In this document: piece by piece, positions 59,851-64,000 of the stretch | Layout of the letters: each line of letters opens with the position of its first letter | How positions within the stretch are numbered: position 1 is the stretch's first letter | Assembly: GCA_013298665.1 (NCBI GenBank) | Contig: JAAFIK010000016.1 | Span: 21,778-85,777 of the forward strand | Length of the DNA: 64,000 nucleotides | Source: Chitinophagales bacterium | GTDB lineage: Bacteria; Bacteroidota; Bacteroidia; Chitinophagales; Chitinophagaceae | Direction of reading: 5' to 3' | Position numbers and translations under genes: made by a program | Notes under the pieces: generated by a model | Told to the model about the DNA's origin: nothing | Seen by the model: only the letters and a program-made list of their open reading frames with translations | Database searches by the model: none

Positions 59851-62800
59851 ATGAGTAACTGCAACTGCCATACAACAGACAACCGCGACGGATCAGGACA
59901 ATTGGGTCGTTACCTGAAAGCCCTCGATCCCACATTTGCACCCATCGACGACCGGTCGATACAGGAACTCCTGGTGTTTGCCAAACGCCATGCGGGACAG
60001 ATCAGGTACTACGAAGTGCCCGACGAAAAAGCCATGCCGCCCGGGAAAAATGAACGGGTGAACTGGCGCGAATTTTTCCGCCGCGATATGGCCGTCATTG
60101 CGGCTTCTGTTGGCGTACTCAATATCGATGGTATCAAAGCCGAGTACAACGAACTGCGGGAACGCCTTGACGAAGATCCCTCTATTGAAAAGTATGGGGC
60201 ATTGTTTACCATCACCCTCGGTCTCGCCACACGTATCGACCGCTGGCTTACCGTTGCCATACCCGAAAACCCCCTGCGTATTGACCTCGATATCGCCATT
60301 GATGCATACCTGCGCGGCCAGTTCAAAAAGATCATGGCCTATGAGGAAGGGTTTAAAGCTGCTGGTTTTAAAACAACGCTCAACTTAGATTATGATGCCA
60401 TCTATAATGATGAAGTATGGGGCATGAAAGAAAAGGTAGATCCGGATGTGAGCATCTATACCGGTGCCACGCCGGCAGACAAGCTCCGTAATGCCGCGCT
60501 TTATGCCGACGATATCTTCAACAGCTTTTTCACTTTTGTACAGTCGCTCATCGATGAATCGGGTAAGTACTTCCATTTTGCGATGGAAGAATACCCGGCT
60601 CACCAGCCACATATGGCGCTTTTCATCGCTTTCCTGAAAATTTTCCAGCTCGCCAAAGAGCAGATGAACGGGCTCACCGGCCGTATGCTGGACTTTTATT
60701 ATAAGGAAGTATTGCAACTCACGCCCAAAGAACCCATTCCCGATAAAGCACACATCATATTTGAACTGGCCAAAGAGGTAGCCTCGCATCAACTTGCTGC
60801 CGGTACCACACTTAAGGGAGGTAAAGATGCATCGGGTAAAGACCTGGTGTATAAAACCGGCACCGACCTTGTCCTCAATAAGGCAAAGGTTAAAGAACTT
60901 AAGACCATCTTTATCAACAAAGAACCACTTGCGGCTACCCAACCCAACAAAACCATACAAAGCATTTTTGCCAGCCCTATTGCCAACTCTGCTGATGGCA
61001 ACGGACTGGCCTTTACCGACCCCAGTCAAAAGTGGCCCACTTTTGGCCGGGCAATCAAGGCGTTTGGCAACACAACAAATCTCTGTGATGCTGTAGCCTG
61101 GGCAAAACAAACCCTTCCGCTGAAGAGCGAAACCCGGATCGGTTTCGCCATTGCCACCCCACAGTTGATGCTCCAGGGAGGCAACCGCATTATTGCGCTC
61201 AAACTCAATGCCCTCAACGAAATTTTTGATCACCGCAAACCAGACCGTGCCAACCGGGATAACACCAGTAAGGCCATTACCATACAACTCAGCGGAGAGA
61301 AAGAATGGTTGACCATTGATACTGAACTGGAAGATGAACGTAACCGTATGATTTCTGCTGCGCATACAAACGGTGGCAACCTGGGGGAAGTGATGCCTGC
61401 CAGACCCTGTTATTTTGTACACACGGATGTGGCCACGCTTTATATCTGCCTGCCCGCTTCAGCACCCTCCATCATCAATTACGATAAAGCCCTGCACAAG
61501 GGCAATACCTTTGATACGGGTTTTCCCGTAATGCAGGTATTGCTGGGGCCTGGCATCAAGATCAGCACACCCACCTTCAAACGGCTGAAGTTCAGTGATA
61601 TGCACCTGTCCGTTCGCGTGGGATCCAACCAGCGCAACATTGGAACGCCGCCACGAAATCCCCAACCATTTTTTGACGGACTGCGCTTACTCACCCTCCA
61701 GAATGATGACGCCATCCTGGATGCCAGGAAACCATTTGATCCCTTTACACCGTATCCCAAACCCGGAAATTCCCTGTATATCGGCAGCCACGAAATATTC
61801 AACAAACCCATAAATGAGTTGTCCTTACACGTCCGTCATGCATTGGAGGATGCCGGTCCGGTGATCAGGAACCAGGGGCAGTTTTTATTTGGCCTGAGCC
61901 TGCTGGAGAACCGGTACTGGACAAAAGACCATATGGTGAATGGGGGCAATGGGTTCAACGAGGATGAGCTCATCAGTAATGTAATCAGGGCAACTGTTCC
62001 ACGGCGGGCGCTTGCCTATCCACTGAGTTTTGAAAATGGAAAAACCGAAAATGGATTTTTGGAATTGCAGTTGAATGCCAATAAGCAGACAGAAGGAGCC
62101 GACCTGGCTGTGACGTTCAAGGCCGGATTTACAGAACGTTCAGCAGAACTGGCGCCGTTCTTCCAGTTGAAGGAAATATCCGTGAGTTATTTCTCTGATC
62201 TCCGGCATATCCAGCCGGGTATCGATCAGCTCTTTCATGTGTATCCGTTTGGTACAGTGGAGACATATACCACACCGGGACAGGAGAACATGCGCCGGTT
62301 TCAGGATGGTACCGGGCCCGCAGTGAGGCCGGGAGGCGTGAAGCGGAACAACAGGCGGGGGATGTCCGGCAGTTTTTCGGCCATAGATGCCGAACGCGAA
62401 GGCTTACTGGTTGATGCACATGAACTCTTGCTGCCCCAGTTTACCTTTGAAGGCCTGTATGACAAATACCAGAAAGGAGCAGCCCGAAATGTTGTACCGC
62501 AGGAGGCATATCTGGTCAGTTCCAATGAATTGAACGCGATCTCCAAAACCAGTGCGCTTGCCAAAATGGTGATCAGTGCCAGTGGTTTGGTGGAGCAGGT
62601 GAGCGGGGGCAACAACCAATACTCAGGCATCATACAAGAGGAAGGGATGCTCTTTATCGGTCTTGAAAATGCCGCGGCACTTCAATCCGTATCCCTGCTT
62701 TTTCAATTTGCAGAGGGTAGTGCCGAGGATGAGGACAATGATCCGCCACCCATCCACTGGTCGTACCTCACCAATAATGAATGGCGACCCTTAAAAGGAG

Positions 62801-64000
62801 AGGATATGGTAAGTGATGGCACCTACGGATTCCAGACCACGGGAATCATCAAACTGAACATACCGGCCGATGCTACCAGTAACAATACCATCATCACATC
62901 CGGACTGCATTGGTTCTGCGCCAGCGTAACCGAGTACAGCAACCGCATTCCCCAGCTCATAAACATCGTGGCGCAGGCCGTAGAAGCAGTATTCGATGAC
63001 AGGGGCAACGATCAAAGTCATTACGACAATGCCCTGCCCGCCGGCAGTATCAGTAAACTGGAAGTGGCTGCTGCACAGGTAAGTAAGGTGCAGCAACCCT
63101 TTGCTTCTTTTGACGGGAAGCACCGGGAAGTGAGTAAGGAATTTTATACCCGCGTGAGCGAACGCCTGCGGCACAAAAACAGGGCCATCAATAGCTGGGA
63201 TTATGAACACCTGGTATTGGATCGTTATCCGTCTGTATATAAAGTAAAGGCAATATCGCATACCGATCCCAACTGCCAGTGCAGAACGCATACGGTAATG
63301 TCGGCTATGGAAACACAGTTGGTAGTGGATCTGGTCTTCCTGCCTACTGGTGGTTTTGATGTGGCCTCTCAGGCAAAGATTACACAGATGATTACTGACC
63401 TTAAGGCGAATGACAATACCAAAGCAGTGGCAGTCGCATTTTTCAAAACAGAGGCAGATAAAAGATTAGCACAATCCATCATGAATTCGCTTGCCGGTCG
63501 GCTGCTTACCGCAGGTATCAGCGGAGACAGGTTCCAGCCTGAATATTCAATCAATGGTGTGATGGGCAATATTAAGGTGACACTGACCACCACTACTGTT
63601 GCGCGGAAAAAAGAGTGTTGCGCCCCGCAGGTAGCACCGGGACATGTACTCATCATCCCCATTGCCAACCTCAAAAACCGCAATGCCGTTAACCCCCTGC
63701 AACCCAAAACCAGCAGGCGGCTGATGCTTGATATTGAAAGCTGGCTGAAAAAAAAGGTTTCTCCGTTTGTAAAGATACATGTACGCAATCCGGTGTATGA
63801 GCAGGTGATTACTGCTTTCCGGGTAAAGTTTTATACCGGGGTGGACAAAGGCTTTTACCTGAAAAGGCTCAACGATGAGTTGGTGCATTACCTCACCCCC
63901 TGGGCCTTTGATGAAAATGCAGATGTACGCTTCGGGCAAAAAATATATGCCTCTAACATCATCAATTTTATCGAGGAACGGCCTTATGTGGACTTTATCA
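59851..64000 (+). CDS. large eCIS baseplate protein (gpJ/gp6-like, Pvc11-type), partial at 3' end
   Basis: Open frame from ATG 59851 to window end (1383 complete codons): MSNCNCHTTDNRDGSGQLGRYLKALDPTFAPIDDRSIQELLVFAKRHAGQIRYYE...; not in the ORF track because it has no stop in the window. Confidence 0.88.
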   Translation, partial: MSNCNCHTTDNRDGSGQLGRYLKALDPTFAPIDDRSIQELLVFAKRHAGQIRYYEVPDEKAMPPGKNERVNWREFFRRDMAVIAASVGVLNIDGIKAEYNELRERLDEDPSIEKYGALFTITLGLATRIDRWLTVAIPENPLRIDLDIAIDAYLRGQFKKIMAYEEGFKAAGFKTTLNLDYDAIYNDEVWGMKEKVDPDVSIYTGATPADKLRNAALYADDIFNSFFTFVQSLIDESGKYFHFAMEEYPAHQPHMALFIAFLKIFQLAKEQMNGLTGRMLDFYYKEVLQLTPKEPIPDKAHIIFELAKEVASHQLAAGTTLKGGKDASGKDLVYKTGTDLVLNKAKVKELKTIFINKEPLAATQPNKTIQSIFASPIANSADGNGLAFTDPSQKWPTFGRAIKAFGNTTNLCDAVAWAKQTLPLKSETRIGFAIATPQLMLQGGNRIIALKLNALNEIFDHRKPDRANRDNTSKAITIQLSGEKEWLTIDTELEDERNRMISAAHTNGGNLGEVMPARPCYFVHTDVATLYICLPASAPSIINYDKALHKGNTFDTGFPVMQVLLGPGIKISTPTFKRLKFSDMHLSVRVGSNQRNIGTPPRNPQPFFDGLRLLTLQNDDAILDARKPFDPFTPYPKPGNSLYIGSHEIFNKPINELSLHVRHALEDAGPVIRNQGQFLFGLSLLENRYWTKDHMVNGGNGFNEDELISNVIRATVPRRALAYPLSFENGKTENGFLELQLNANKQTEGADLAVTFKAGFTERSAELAPFFQLKEISVSYFSDLRHIQPGIDQLFHVYPFGTVETYTTPGQENMRRFQDGTGPAVRPGGVKRNNRRGMSGSFSAIDAEREGLLVDAHELLLPQFTFEGLYDKYQKGAARNVVPQEAYLVSSNELNAISKTSALAKMVISASGLVEQVSGGNNQYSGIIQEEGMLFIGLENAAALQSVSLLFQFAEGSAEDEDNDPPPIHWSYLTNNEWRPLKGEDMVSDGTYGFQTTGIIKLNIPADATSNNTIITSGLHWFCASVTEYSNRIPQLINIVAQAVEAVFDDRGNDQSHYDNALPAGSISKLEVAAAQVSKVQQPFASFDGKHREVSKEFYTRVSERLRHKNRAINSWDYEHLVLDRYPSVYKVKAISHTDPNCQCRTHTVMSAMETQLVVDLVFLPTGGFDVASQAKITQMITDLKANDNTKAVAVAFFKTEADKRLAQSIMNSLAGRLLTAGISGDRFQPEYSINGVMGNIKVTLTTTTVARKKECCAPQVAPGHVLIIPIANLKNRNAVNPLQPKTSRRLMLDIESWLKKKVSPFVKIHVRNPVYEQVITAFRVKFYTGVDKGFYLKRLNDELVHYLTPWAFDENADVRFGQKIYASNIINFIEERPYVDFI

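Noticed and set aside
60385-61422. 345-aa minus-strand ORF
   Set aside because: Antisense to the large baseplate ORF from 59851, which is open on the plus strand through this region.
52314-64000. Prophage
   Set aside because: Tail-like genes only; no integrase, terminase, portal, capsid or lysis genes; DUF4255 and DUF5908 fit eCIS better.

Overview
Bacteroidota-like chromosomal window (inferred from gene content and TTTG/TAnnTTTG promoter elements). (1) 1-8.6 kb: a minus-strand branched-chain amino-acid cluster, leuA-leuC-leuD-leuB then ilvE-ilvD-ilvB. Between leuB and ilvE lies a candidate attenuator: a 34-codon leader peptide with the core IIIVAVIIIPVI, directly followed by a perfect intrinsic terminator. 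(2) 8.8-28.8 kb: mostly housekeeping genes (folC, surE, S24/XRE regulator, DinB, ssb, glycosyltransferases, flippase, Kir-type channel, SPT-like enzyme, phosphatase, two-component system). (3) 29.5-34.9 kb: a co-directional island with a caspase-like protease, two TIR-TM proteins (one ending in a SUMF1/FGE domain), a CsgG-like lipoprotein and a Cap12-type TIR-like protein; a candidate uncharacterised conflict/defence module. (4) 36.0-36.9 kb: a non-coding degenerate array with strict 21-bp period. (5) 37.4-51.0 kb: a minus-strand locus combining a tubulin/FtsZ-like protein, a 1193-aa actin/Hsp70-fold protein, two vWA-like proteins, two paralogous membrane proteins and a ZorA/ZorB (MotA/OmpA)-like motor pair. 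This is the strongest candidate for a poorly described multi-component machine. (6) 52.3-64 kb, divergent from it: an extracellular contractile injection system (cap, sheath, two tubes, DUF5908, LysM baseplate, VgrG-like spike, PAAR, gp25, large baseplate protein running off the window). No database search was run; assignments rest on motif and family recognition.
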